Assembly: GCF_000968685.2 (NCBI RefSeq) | Contig: NZ_LAKD02000013.1 | Coordinates: forward strand, 1 to 64,000 | Length of the DNA: 64,000 nt | Direction: 5' to 3' | From: Streptomyces antioxidans | Lineage (GTDB): Bacteria; Actinomycetota; Actinomycetes; Streptomycetales; Streptomycetaceae | Shown: positions 53,750-62,037 of the stretch, in pieces | How positions within the stretch are numbered: the first letter of the stretch is position 1 | How the letters are laid out: each line of letters begins with the position of its first letter | Notes under the pieces: model-generated | Told to the model about the DNA's origin: nothing | The model's input: the letters and a program-made list of their open reading frames with translations, nothing else | Database searches by the model: none | Translations under genes and position numbers: made by a program

Positions 53750-54619
53750 ATGAATCGTGTGGGATACGGAGCCATGCAGCTCGCGGGCCCCAGGGTCTGG
53801 GGGTTCCCGGACGACCCGGAGGCCGCGCGGCGGGTGTTGCGCCTGGCCGTCGAGCTGGGCGTGACCTTCTTGGACACCGCGAACGCCTACGGGCCACGAA
53901 CGGTGAACCAGCTGATCGGGCAGGCGCTGGGGCCGATCCCCGCGGGGGTGATCGTGGGCAACAAGGTCGGTGCGGAGCGCGGCCCGGACAAGTCCTGGGT
54001 CGTCGACGGCCGCCCCGAGACGGTCCGGCGGCAGGTCCATGAGGCCCTTACTGACATGGGAACGGAAGCGAGCGAGCTCACGTACCTCCGACTCGTCGGC
54101 GACTCACCCGGCGCGCACCAGGACGTACCGCTGGAGGAGTCGCTCGGTGCACTCGTCCAGCTACGAGACCAGGGGCTGATCCGCCGCATCGGCCTGTCCG
54201 GCGCGTCCCCGCAGATGCTGGCCCGCGCCCAGCAGACGACCAGCATCGCGGCAGTGCAGAACCGCTTCAACCTGCTTGACCGCAGCGGTGTCCAGGTCCT
54301 CGCCGACTGCGAGACCCAGGGCATCCTCTTCATCCCCTACTTCCCGCTGGCCGCCGGACGGCTCGGCGGCCACCAAGAGCTGACCGGCCCGGCAGAGCGC
54401 CTGGGTGCCACACCGGCCCAGATCGCACTGGCCTGGCTGCTGCGCCGTTCGCCCTCCATCGTCGTCATCCCCGGCACGAGCAATCCCGACCACCTGCGGT
54501 CCAACATCGCAGCTTCCGAAGTTGCCGAACAATTGACCGACGCCGAGGTCGCGCGCCTGACCGCACTCGTCGACGAGTCGCAAGCGGTCCTCGACCGGCC
54601 CACACCGACCCACTCATAG
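53750..54619 (+). CDS. Aldo/keto reductase, 289 aa
   Basis: AKR-fold markers: G-Y-G-A-M-Q-L at the N-terminus, F-L-D-T-A-N-A-Y-G (catalytic Asp and Tyr), N-K-V-G after a strand, and the C-terminal NADP-binding I-V-V-I-P-G-T-S-N-P. Length is normal for this short AKR group. ATG 53750 is preceded by AGGAGAACTCG. It diverges from the TetR gene under a clear palindromic operator, a common inducible arrangement for reductive detoxification of aldehydes or quinones. The substrate cannot be inferred further. Confidence 0.9.
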   Translation: MNRVGYGAMQLAGPRVWGFPDDPEAARRVLRLAVELGVTFLDTANAYGPRTVNQLIGQALGPIPAGVIVGNKVGAERGPDKSWVVDGRPETVRRQVHEALTDMGTEASELTYLRLVGDSPGAHQDVPLEESLGALVQLRDQGLIRRIGLSGASPQMLARAQQTTSIAAVQNRFNLLDRSGVQVLADCETQGILFIPYFPLAAGRLGGHQELTGPAERLGATPAQIALAWLLRRSPSIVVIPGTSNPDHLRSNIAASEVAEQLTDAEVARLTALVDESQAVLDRPTPTHS

Positions 54620-54740
54620 CCACCGCTGAACAAGGGCCCCGGGGATGTCGTCATCGGCGTCGGCCGCACCCGACGAATGATCTTCGGGTTCTGTGACGAC
54701 GCCCATGTCGCCGTTCGGGGCGACGCATGTCGTGACGGGT

Positions 54741-54830
54741 CGTGGTGAGTTGACGGATGTGGCGTGGGAGCGGATAGAGCCGCTGCTTCCCCGGGCTGAC
54801 GGTGTGGGCGGCCGTGGCGGGATCATCGGC
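54741..54830 (+). pseudogene. IS5-type transposase N-terminal fragment
   Basis: The frame reads L-T-D-V-A-W-E-R-I-E-P-L-L-P, the standard start of IS5/DUF4096 transposases, then degenerates within about 15 codons. Confidence 0.55.
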
Positions 54831-54959
54831 AGAGGGGCCGTCGGCAGGGACGAACTGGCGGATTCGGAACGCTCGGCGGCCTGGCGGGCACTCGGCCGGT
54901 CCCGGGGCGGGCTGCCGGGTCAGCAACGGGCCTGGGGTGACCAGCCGATGGCGGCGTAA

Positions 54960-55101
54960 CGCGGAGGGCAAACGCGGAGGACAGGTGCCGGGCGAGAGCA
55001 GGGAGCACGGCAGGATCAGCCCATGAGCCTCGGCCGCTCGATCTGCCGGTGAAGCACAGCGACCTCATGACGAAGCACGAGGATCTCGGCGTTGTTCGCG
55101 A
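54960..55101 (-). pseudogene. Integrase-core transposase N-terminal fragment
   Basis: The minus strand reads N-N-A-E-I-L-V-L-R-H-E-V-A-V-L-H-R-Q-I-E-R-P, closely matching N-A-E-I-L-I-L-R-H-E-V-T-V-L-R-R-Q of the intact transposase at 22327. It then degenerates. Together with the IS5 fragment it fills the 54620-55163 gap with IS debris. Confidence 0.6.
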
Positions 55102-55163
55102 CGGTTGATCCAGATCACCCAGTACAAGTAGTGCGCCAGTACCCCCTAGCGAAGCCGTGGGTG

Positions 55164-56120
55164 TCAGAGCGACGGGCCGTGGGTCCAGCCACCGGCGAGC
55201 ATGGTGGCGAGCACCGGCATCTCGCGCAGTGTCCGGGCGTCCGCGGTGAGCGGGTCGCCGTCGGTCACCACCAGGTCCGCCCGGTCGCCGACCCGGATCA
55301 GCCGCCGCCCCTGGGATGAACCGGCGGGCGCGTCCGCCACCGGTATCCGTTGTTCCGGATGCCATGACGGGCGCTCGTCGTCGGTTCGGGTCACGGCGGA
55401 TGCCACGGTCAGCCAGGGGTCGAGCGGCGCCACGGGGGCGTCGGAGCCCAGTTCCAGGACGGCCCCGGCGGCGAGCAGGTCGGCGAAGGCGTAGGCCCGG
55501 TGGGTCCGGCCCGCCCAGTGTCGGTCGGCGACGTCCCGGTCGTCCACCGCATGGGTGGGCTGGATGCCCACGGTGACGCGCACCGTCTCGAAGGCGTTGA
55601 GGGCCATCTCGTTGGCGCGGTCCCCGATCGCGTGTACGGCGGGTTCGATCCCGTGGGAGGAGGCGCGGCGCAGCAGGGACACCTGCTCCCGCGGGGACAG
55701 CATCTCCAGTCCGTGGGAGCCGGGCTCGCCGGGGTCCGAGCCCGGGTACGCCTCGTGGCACAGCGCGGTGCGGGTGTTGAGCGAACCGTCGGTGAACAGC
55801 TTGAACGGCCCGACCTCCAGCAGTCCGCCCGGCTGTTCAGCGGCTGGCCGGTACGGAGTCCGCGGCTGATCGCCGCCTCCAGGTGCGGCGGCCAGATGGA
55901 GGCCGCTACTCGGAGCGGCACTGCGGCGCCGTTCATTCGGCGGATCCAGTCCGCGATGTTGCCGGCGTACTCGAAGTCGACGATGCCGGTGATCCCCCGC
56001 GCGGCGGCGGCGACGCAGGCTTCCTGCGCCCACTGGTCCGTCAACGTTGGCTCGATGCCATGACCAAGGCGCCCGGCGACGCCGCGGACCTCGCGTGGTG
56101 CTCAACCGTCGTCGAGACGG
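55164..56120 (-). pseudogene. YtcJ-like amidohydrolase, 5'-truncated and frameshifted
   Basis: The upstream frame has D-Q-W-A-Q-E-A-C-V-A-A-A-A-R-G-I-T-G-I-V-D and L-R-V-A-A-S-I-W-P-P-H. After a frameshift near 55845 it continues L-L-E-V-G-P-F-K-L-F-T-D-G-S-L-N-T-R-T, with H-A-I-G-D-R-A-N-E-M (metal-ligand His), E-L-G-S-D-A-P-V-A-P and a final V-G-D-R-A-D-L-V-V-T-D-G-D-P. This is the C-terminal two-thirds of a YtcJ-like metal hydrolase. The N-terminal H-x-H domain is missing, and an IS fragment lies directly upstream at 56165-56275. Not functional. Confidence 0.75.
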
Positions 56121-56164
56121 CCGCACGCCGTCAGCCCGGCAGCGGAGGCTGATCGGTAAGCGGT

Positions 56165-56275
56165 GCGATGTGCGGCTGTTGTCGAGTTGGCGTTCCAGCG
56201 CGGTGCCTTGGTGGGGCCGGTGGTTGGTGAAGTGGCTCCAATGCCGCTCACGGTCCGGTTCGGTGAAGGTTGACG
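56165..56275 (-). pseudogene. Integrase-core transposase C-terminal fragment
   Basis: The minus strand reads H-W-S-H-F-T-N-H-R-P-H-Q-G-T-A-L-E-R-Q-L, matching the F-N-S-H-R-P-H-Q-G-R C-terminus of this IS family. No other part of the gene is nearby, so it was left by a deletion that also removed the amidohydrolase 5' end. Confidence 0.55.
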
Positions 56276-56408
56276 AGTCGGGCGTAGATGGTGATGACGG
56301 CGGAGGGCGGGCCTGCCAGTCGGTCGGTGGCGGGGGCCACTCGCCCGGTTCTCGCTCGTCCGCGTCGTGGAGGTGGTCTGCCGCAGAGGGCAGATCGAGG
56401 AAAAATAT

Positions 56409-56421
56409 TGTCAATGTGACA
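56409..56421. promoter_or_regulatory. TGTCA-N3-TGACA palindrome in an AT-rich promoter region
   Basis: A 5-bp-arm inverted repeat, 23 bp before the NrtR-like ATG, inside an unusually AT-rich stretch (AAAAATATTG). NrtR regulators often repress their own operon through AT-rich palindromes, so this is the obvious operator candidate. Confidence 0.45.
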
Positions 56422-56443
56422 GCAATCCGATACGGTCGGCACC

Positions 56444-57202
56444 ATGCGTGATGATTCTTGGGCACCGCCATCCGTTCTGCTCACAGTTGACCTTGTAATC
56501 CTGACGTTGCGTGAGGGGCGGCTGTGTGTCCTGCTCGTGGAGCGAGGCAAGGAACCCTTCGCGGGCATGCAGGCGCTGCCCGGTGGTTTCCTCAACCACG
56601 CCGGTGAGGCGATCCCGGAGGCCGCTCGCCGCGAGCTGGAAGAGGAGACCGCTGTTGATGCCCGGCAGTTTCATCTGGAGCAGTTGGCCACCTATGGGGA
56701 TCCAGGGCGTGATCCGCGTGGGCGGGTCGTCTCGGTTGCGCATCTGGCGATCGCACCGCGCCTTCCTGAGCCGGTCGCGGGGACGGATGCCGCGAATGCC
56801 TCATGGATTCCGACGGACACGGTCCTTTCCGGGGAGGTGAAGCTTGCTTTCGATCACGATCGGATCGTGAGGGACGGAATTGAACGCGCCCGTACGAAAC
56901 TCGAGTTCTCCGCACTGGCCACGGCCTTCTGCGGAGACCTTTTCACCATCGCCGAGTTGCGACAGGTGTACGAGGCGGTGTGGGGCGTCACGCTCGACAC
57001 CCGGAATTTCTACCGGAAGATCCAGGCCGTGGACGGGTTCATCGTCCCTGCCGGGATGGGGCGCAGGACCACGGTGGGGCGCCCCGCACGCCTGTTCCGC
57101 GCGGGACCGACCACCGTGCTCTCGCCTCCGCTGGTCCGGCCCGTGCCGACACCGGCGGAACGGCAGGTGGAAGAACAAACAGAGGAAAACGGGAAGGAAT
57201 GA
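56444..57202 (+). CDS. NrtR-like Nudix regulator, 252 aa
   Basis: N-terminal Nudix domain: L-P-G-G-F-L-N-H-A-G-E, then A-A-R-R-E-L-E-E-E-T-A-V. This keeps R-E-x-x-E-E of the Nudix box, with Ala where the last Gly is usual. The C-terminal part is the NrtR winged helix: F-T-I-A-E-L-R-Q-V-Y-E-A-V-W-G-V, then N-F-Y-R-K-I. NrtR proteins repress NAD-metabolism operons and sense ADP-ribose-type ligands through the Nudix fold. The tail (residues ~205-252) is Pro/Glu-rich. It lies 6 bp upstream of the nucleosidase gene and is probably the operon's autoregulator and an NAD/ADP-ribose sensor (inference). Confidence 0.85.
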   Translation: MRDDSWAPPSVLLTVDLVILTLREGRLCVLLVERGKEPFAGMQALPGGFLNHAGEAIPEAARRELEEETAVDARQFHLEQLATYGDPGRDPRGRVVSVAHLAIAPRLPEPVAGTDAANASWIPTDTVLSGEVKLAFDHDRIVRDGIERARTKLEFSALATAFCGDLFTIAELRQVYEAVWGVTLDTRNFYRKIQAVDGFIVPAGMGRRTTVGRPARLFRAGPTTVLSPPLVRPVPTPAERQVEEQTEENGKE

Positions 57203-57208
57203 GAATGC

Positions 57209-58402
57209 ATGTCAAATGACCTGGTGGTGATTCTTACCGCCCTCAATCTCGAATACGAGGCCGTGCACCGGAAACTGGCCGATCCGCAGGTGACCGTACA
57301 CAAGAGCGGGACGCGGTTCGAGGTCGGGACCGTGCCGGGCACGTCGTGCCGTGTGGCACTCGGCCTGACGAGCAAGGGGAACCATTCGGCCGCAGTACTG
57401 GCGGAGCGCGCGATCGAGCACTTCTCTCCGGCAGCCGTGCTGTTCGTCGGTGTCGCCGGGCGCATGCGGAGCTCGATCGCGCTGGGCGACGTGGTGATGG
57501 CCACCTTCGTGTACGCCTACCACGGCGCGACCAGCGAGGACGACGGGCTCAAGGCGCGGCCCCGGGTGTGGGAGGCGCCGCACCCCATCATCCAGCTCGG
57601 CCAGCATCTGGCCCGGATGACGGACCGGGCCGGCCACGCACCGGAGAACGGGAAAGTGCCGCAGGTGCACTTCGGCCCGATCGCCGCCGGTGAGGTCCTG
57701 CAGAACTCGCGGAACTCCGCCGAGGCCGTATGGCTCCGGCAGCACTACAACGACGCGTTCGCGATCGACATGGAAGCCGCCGGCGTGTCACAGGCCGGCC
57801 ATCTCAGCGGCCTGCCGGTCGGCGTCATCCGCGGCATCAGCGACCGGGCGGACGGCACGAAGAACGGCGCGGAGGACCGCGAGCGGCAACCGCGCGCCGC
57901 GGCCAACGCGGCGGCCTTCGCGGTAAGGCTGGCCGCGGAACTGATCAAGGAAGCAGAACTGGCAGAGAAAGCAGAAGAGGAGGAGCCGACCGTCATGGCC
58001 CAGAAGGACAGGACTGGCAGGGGCAGCGGAAGCGTCGTCAACACGGCCTTTTCCAGCACGGTGGGAATCATGGCCGGAGAGGTCACCGGCAGCACCGTCC
58101 ACGTCAGCGGGGCAGCCCCCAAGGCATCCACCCCGACGGAACTGGTCGCGGAGCTGGACCGCTTCCGTGAGCACCTGACACGACACCACGCCGACGGGAC
58201 CCTCGACACGGACATCTACCACGAGGCACAGACCGAGCTGAGCATCGCTAGGCGCGCAGCGGAGAAGTGCACCACGAACGCCCCGGCGCCTCTGAAGAAG
58301 GCAGCTATGGCGCTCAAGAAATTACGGGGCCTGCTCATCGACCACCCGGAACTGGCCGCCGGTCTCGCGTCCCTGATCGCGGCGGCGGGTGACCCGGCAT
58401 GA
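57209..58402 (+). CDS. MTA/SAH-nucleosidase-fold protein with amyloid/RHIM-like motif, 397 aa
   Basis: Residues 1-250 are a PNP/MTAN nucleosidase domain: F-V-G-V-A-G near 80, catalytic-type E189 in A-I-D-M-E-A-A-G, and D212 in R-G-I-S-D-R-A-D. A charged linker (E-E-E-E) leads to a Gly/Ser/Val motif at 278-301 (N-T-A-F-S-S-T-V-G-I-M-A-G-E-V-T-G-S-T-V-H continuing V-S-G). This matches bacterial amyloid signalling/RHIM-like sequences seen in actinobacterial immune proteins. The C-terminal ~90 residues are a helical domain. PNP-fold effectors in bacterial immunity can cleave ATP; this one could act so when seeded by a partner. The stop overlaps the membrane-protein ATG by four bases. The effector role is inference; the fold and motif are seen. 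Confidence 0.82.
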   Translation: MSNDLVVILTALNLEYEAVHRKLADPQVTVHKSGTRFEVGTVPGTSCRVALGLTSKGNHSAAVLAERAIEHFSPAAVLFVGVAGRMRSSIALGDVVMATFVYAYHGATSEDDGLKARPRVWEAPHPIIQLGQHLARMTDRAGHAPENGKVPQVHFGPIAAGEVLQNSRNSAEAVWLRQHYNDAFAIDMEAAGVSQAGHLSGLPVGVIRGISDRADGTKNGAEDRERQPRAAANAAAFAVRLAAELIKEAELAEKAEEEEPTVMAQKDRTGRGSGSVVNTAFSSTVGIMAGEVTGSTVHVSGAAPKASTPTELVAELDRFREHLTRHHADGTLDTDIYHEAQTELSIARRAAEKCTTNAPAPLKKAAMALKKLRGLLIDHPELAAGLASLIAAAGDPA

Positions 58403-60444
58403 CCGAGGGTTTCCCCTCCACACACAACGAGGCGCATAACTCCTTCGTCGGCTTCCAGGCCTCGGACGTACACGACTCCACCATCAACATCGTCCCGCCG
58501 GACGCTTCGCCCCAGAAGAAGTACGAGGTCGGGGTCCGCTGCCTGGAAGAAGGCTTACCCGGCCGGGCGCGGGAACTGATCTGGGACGCGATCACCCACA
58601 ACCACGACGGCCCGCAGATCCGCTTCCACTGGGCGCTCGCCATGCTCAGCAAACGCGCCCACCACGACCTCAGCGCCGAGGAGCGCCGTCAGCTGGAGCG
58701 GACGCGGGACGTCGTGCAGGGCTACGCCGAGGACAAGGACTGGAAACCCGGTCTGCAGGTCATCTTCGATCTGCTGGCACTGCCCGGCAAAGCTGACAGT
58801 GAGACCGCCGCCGTGCTGAAGCGGCTGAGGGATCTGGCACCGCCCCAGCGTGACCTGATCGTCCACCACCTCGACCTCGTGCTCACCAGCCGGACAAAGG
58901 CCACTCTGTGGGCCGAGATCTGCGAGCTCGCCAAGGCCGGGCAGTTCCGTGGTGACCGTTCCCTGCGGGTCCGGTACTACTTCGAGCCCGATCCCATCGG
59001 GGCACGGACCCGGCCTCCCGAGGAGAGCACCGCCTTCCGTTACCGTCCTCGCCTGGTGGCCTGGACAGGTCTGTTCGTCGTCGCCGCGGGATTCCTCGGG
59101 ATCGCGGCGCTGATCGCGCAGCCGCTGACCGCGATCGTCGAGCTGCTGATCGCGCTCGGCACCGGATTCCTCGCCGCCCGGGTCGGCCAGCGATGGTGGC
59201 ACAACAAGCACCGGCTACAGGCCAAGGAGGGGGAACTGGGCCAAGCGTCGAACCAGGAGCCGGTACTGGATCCGACCCGCTTCCCGGCCGCCCCCTCTCC
59301 CGTATCCGCGGGCGGCGGGACCCCCGCGGCGGACGGGTTCACCAGCGGCGTCCGCAAGTCCTTCGAGCACTACTTCGGCGAGTACCTGCCGAACGAGTTG
59401 GCCCGGCCCGAATGGCTCGCCCACACCGCTGGCATCCGCGCCGTTCTGTCCGCCGAGGTCGCGTTCCTCTACCGGGAGAGCAGGATCAGCGTCGACCGGG
59501 TCAACTGGCTGATCCGCTACCTGGCCCGGGACGCCAAGGACCGCCACAACAACGGCACGCTGTTCGCCCACCGGCAGCGGTACCGGACTCCGGTGACGAC
59601 GAAACTCGCCTGCGTGCTCGCCCTCGCCGTCTTGGGCGCCACGTCCCTGGCCGTCACCGTCACCGCCGCAACAGGCTCGGCGAGCGCGCTCCACGGCCTC
59701 CTCACCTTGGCCGTGTTCATCGGCGCCATCGGCAGCGGGCGCCGGGCAGCGTCGGTGTGGCTGGACATACGCAGCGAGGAACAGCGGTACGCCGAGGAGA
59801 CGCAGGAGTACCACCTGCGGATGTACGCGCGTGAGGAGGAGTTCCAGCGCTGGAAGGAGCAACTGGAAGCCATCCGGCCCTCCGACGCCGAGATGGAGGC
59901 GTGGCTCAGCCACGACAAGGTCCTGTTCACCGCCGATGTGCTCCGTCACCACCAGCTCACCTGGTACGACATCATCGCCCATACGATCCTGACGACACCG
60001 GCACGCCCCTACCGACGGGCACGGCGCCGAGGCGGCCCCTGGCGCTACTCCCGATACACCCTCCGGCTGTTCCTGGCCACACGGAACGGAATCCGTGAGA
60101 TCAGCACCGAAGTCGACTTCGCCCGCGCCACTCGCCCGGGCGAACAACGCACCAACTACCGCTTCGACGCGTTCTCCTCCGTGCAGGTCACCGAGGACAA
60201 CCGCATCGGCTACGAGATGGCGCTGCTCCTCTCCAACGGCCCGGCCAGGACCATCCGGATCAAGGACGCCGACAGCCACCAGCTCGAACCGTACGAGAAC
60301 GCCCGGGACCTCTCGCAGATCAACCTCGACGCGGCCGGCTTCGCCCATACGTTCCGTCTCCTGGAGGGCATCGCGGCCGACGGGAAGGCGTGGATCGAGC
60401 GGAACAACGCCGACAGCCCACCGCCCGCGGACAGCACCGACTGA
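58399..60444 (+). CDS. Multi-pass membrane protein with N-terminal amyloid/RHIM-like motif, 681 aa
   Basis: Residues 14-32 (N-S-F-V-G-F-Q-A-S-D-V-H-D-S-T-I-N-I-V) align with the motif of the preceding protein: [MQ]-A-[GS]-[ED]-V-x-[GD]-S-T-[VI]-[HN]-[VI]. A helical region (~40-200) follows, then hydrophobic hairpins at about 223-267 (W-T-G-L-F-V-V-A-A-G-F-L-G-I-A-A-L-I-A) and 400-455 (L-A-C-V-L-A-L-A-V-L-G-A-T-S-L). A charged region and a strand-rich C-terminal domain (F-D-A-F-S-S-V-Q-V-T-E) close it. This resembles TRADD-N/VMAP-era conflict-system membrane components, but I cannot name the C-terminal domain. Likely the sensor or scaffold that seeds the nucleosidase; followed by a terminator. 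Confidence 0.75.
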   Translation: MTEGFPSTHNEAHNSFVGFQASDVHDSTINIVPPDASPQKKYEVGVRCLEEGLPGRARELIWDAITHNHDGPQIRFHWALAMLSKRAHHDLSAEERRQLERTRDVVQGYAEDKDWKPGLQVIFDLLALPGKADSETAAVLKRLRDLAPPQRDLIVHHLDLVLTSRTKATLWAEICELAKAGQFRGDRSLRVRYYFEPDPIGARTRPPEESTAFRYRPRLVAWTGLFVVAAGFLGIAALIAQPLTAIVELLIALGTGFLAARVGQRWWHNKHRLQAKEGELGQASNQEPVLDPTRFPAAPSPVSAGGGTPAADGFTSGVRKSFEHYFGEYLPNELARPEWLAHTAGIRAVLSAEVAFLYRESRISVDRVNWLIRYLARDAKDRHNNGTLFAHRQRYRTPVTTKLACVLALAVLGATSLAVTVTAATGSASALHGLLTLAVFIGAIGSGRRAASVWLDIRSEEQRYAEETQEYHLRMYAREEEFQRWKEQLEAIRPSDAEMEAWLSHDKVLFTADVLRHHQLTWYDIIAHTILTTPARPYRRARRRGGPWRYSRYTLRLFLATRNGIREISTEVDFARATRPGEQRTNYRFDAFSSVQVTEDNRIGYEMALLLSNGPARTIRIKDADSHQLEPYENARDLSQINLDAAGFAHTFRLLEGIAADGKAWIERNNADSPPPADSTD

Positions 60445-60478
60445 GTCCTCCCGAACCGGATCCGGACGCCGGCCGGCC

Positions 60479-60508
60479 AGGGAGCTGCCGAGAGCACGGC
60501 AGCTCCCT
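60479..60508 (+). terminator. Intrinsic terminator of the NrtR-nucleosidase-membrane operon
   Basis: A perfect 12-bp stem, AGGGAGCTGCCG (60479-60490) with CGGCAGCTCCCT (60497-60508), and a 6-nt loop AGAGCA, 35 bp after the operon's last stop. Confidence 0.8.
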
Positions 60509-60607
60509 GAAGGCCCAGGCGCCACGGGCCGAGTACGGGCACCACCGAGCCACCCCCTGCCACGGTGTCGCGAAAACGAGGGTGACAGCCAGTCATGACG
60601 GAGAGCT

Positions 60608-60915
60608 GTCCACACGATGAGGTTGACCCGGATCTCTTTCAGACGGGCCGCTGGCGCGTGTCGACGCGGAGCATCGCGCATCGGACGCAGGCGTGCTCGT
60701 GGACGCATTCGCTGCCGAATGACCGGCAGGCCGCGGCGCCGGGCGATGAACGCCTGGTGGGCGGCGATGGCTGCGCTGGGATAGACGGCGTTGTAGTGCA
60801 TCGTGGTGTTGATGTCATCGTGGCCGGCGATGACCTGCGCGATGTGCGGGGGCAGGCCGTTCGTGATCGCGTCGGTGATGAACATCCTGCTTGTGTCCGC
60901 AGGGGCCGTGTGCGG
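60608..60915 (-). pseudogene. Tyrosine recombinase C-terminal remnant
   Basis: The minus strand reads M-F-I-T-D-A-I-T-N-G-L-P-P-H-I-A-Q-V-I-A, then G-H-D-D-I-N-T-T-M-H-Y-N-A-V-Y-P. This is the His and catalytic Tyr region of a large-serine-free tyrosine integrase. It continues I-A-R-R-R and, in a shifted frame, H-E-H-A-C-V-R-C, the zinc-like tail of this integrase family. Two frameshifts are needed to read it, and the N-terminal two-thirds are absent. Nothing else is recognised in 60509-61074. Confidence 0.7.
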
Positions 60916-61074
60916 ATGACTCCATGTGGCGATTGAGCAGGTCCGATCGCAGAGGCGGCTTTCGGGAGGCAGGGGGTCGGCTGTGTTGTATTCCGCAGGA
61001 CCTCCCGTGATGCAGGTCACTCTCTTTCGTGTTCCTGGGGCCGCGCTGTCAGTGGGGACTGAGATCGTGCCTCC

Positions 61075-62037
61075 GTGAGCGAATTGGTGGAGCATGTGGA
61101 TGAGCAGGACCGCGTCTTGGGAGTCGTCGAACGAGGCGAGGCGGAGCGTCAGCACTGGCCGCATCGCATTGCCACGACGATCTGCCGTGATCGGGCGGGG
61201 CGGATCTTGTTGCTGCGGCGGTCCCAGACGCATTCCCGGTTCCCTGACTACTACGACGTGATGGTCGGTGGCGCCGTTGACGTGGGTGAGTCGTATGAGG
61301 AGGCCGCGGCCCGGGAACTGTCCGAAGAGCTGGGCGTTCGTGTGCCCGTGCGCTTCATGTTCAAGTTCCTTTGCCAGGAGGGGATCAGCCCCGTGTGGTT
61401 TGGGGTGCATGAGGCTGTCGTGACGGACCCCCTGACCCCGGATCCGGGTGAGATCGCCTGGCAGGGCTGGCTGACTGAGGCAGAATTGTCCGAGGTCGTA
61501 GATCAATGGCTCTTCGTTCCGGGAGGACGGGAAGCTCTGCGCCGATATCTGCAGTCCGATTCCGGGCCGGCAGCCGAAGAGGCGTCTCCCCTGCGGTCCG
61601 GCGATGTCAGTGGCGGCTGCGATGCTGTCGGTATGATCCCTTGGAACCTGCTGGTCATCGACAAGGCTCTGCGGGCCAGTTGGGCCGCTGACACCTGTTC
61701 CCCGGACGACCTCGCCCGCGCCGGCTGGCAGCCCGGCAACCCGGCGTGGGGTCACTGTGACATCACCGCTTTGATAGTGAACGACATCTTCGGTGGCGAC
61801 CTCATGGTCGGGGAGGTCCATTGCGCTGGGGAACAGCACGCATTTCACTGGTGGAATCGGTTGCCCAGTGGTGTGGACCTTGACCTGACGCGCGAGCAGT
61901 TCCGGGATGGTCAGACCGTCACCGCAGCCCGGGTTGTCAAACGTCCACCTGGGCCCCTTCCTCGGCGTTGGGAGGAGTATCTCCTTCTGCGCGAGCGCGT
62001 CATCGAGCACCTCGGTCACCTCCCCGAGCCTGCCTGA
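61075..62037 (+). CDS. Nudix hydrolase fused to a YunG-like domain, 320 aa
   Basis: Residues ~1-160 are an IDI/YfcD-like Nudix domain: D-E-Q-D-R-V-L-G, L-L-L-R-R-S-Q-T-H, and the Nudix box G-A-V-D-V-G-E-S-Y, then A-A-A-R-E-L-S-E-E-L-G (intact R-E-x-x-E-E-x-G). After an acidic linker, residues ~185-320 read W-N-L-L-V-I-D-K-A-L-R-A-S-W, D-I-T-A-L-I-V-N-D-I-F-G-G-D-L and H-A-F-H-W-W-N-R-L-P-S-G-V-D-L-D-L-T-R-E-Q-F. This is the YunG-family pattern (W-N in a helix, then F-H-W-W-N). GTG 61075 starts it. The two domains are usually separate proteins; the fusion suggests a nucleotide or prenyl-diphosphate clean-up enzyme with an unknown second activity. Confidence 0.78.
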   Translation: MSELVEHVDEQDRVLGVVERGEAERQHWPHRIATTICRDRAGRILLLRRSQTHSRFPDYYDVMVGGAVDVGESYEEAAARELSEELGVRVPVRFMFKFLCQEGISPVWFGVHEAVVTDPLTPDPGEIAWQGWLTEAELSEVVDQWLFVPGGREALRRYLQSDSGPAAEEASPLRSGDVSGGCDAVGMIPWNLLVIDKALRASWAADTCSPDDLARAGWQPGNPAWGHCDITALIVNDIFGGDLMVGEVHCAGEQHAFHWWNRLPSGVDLDLTREQFRDGQTVTAARVVKRPPGPLPRRWEEYLLLRERVIEHLGHLPEPA

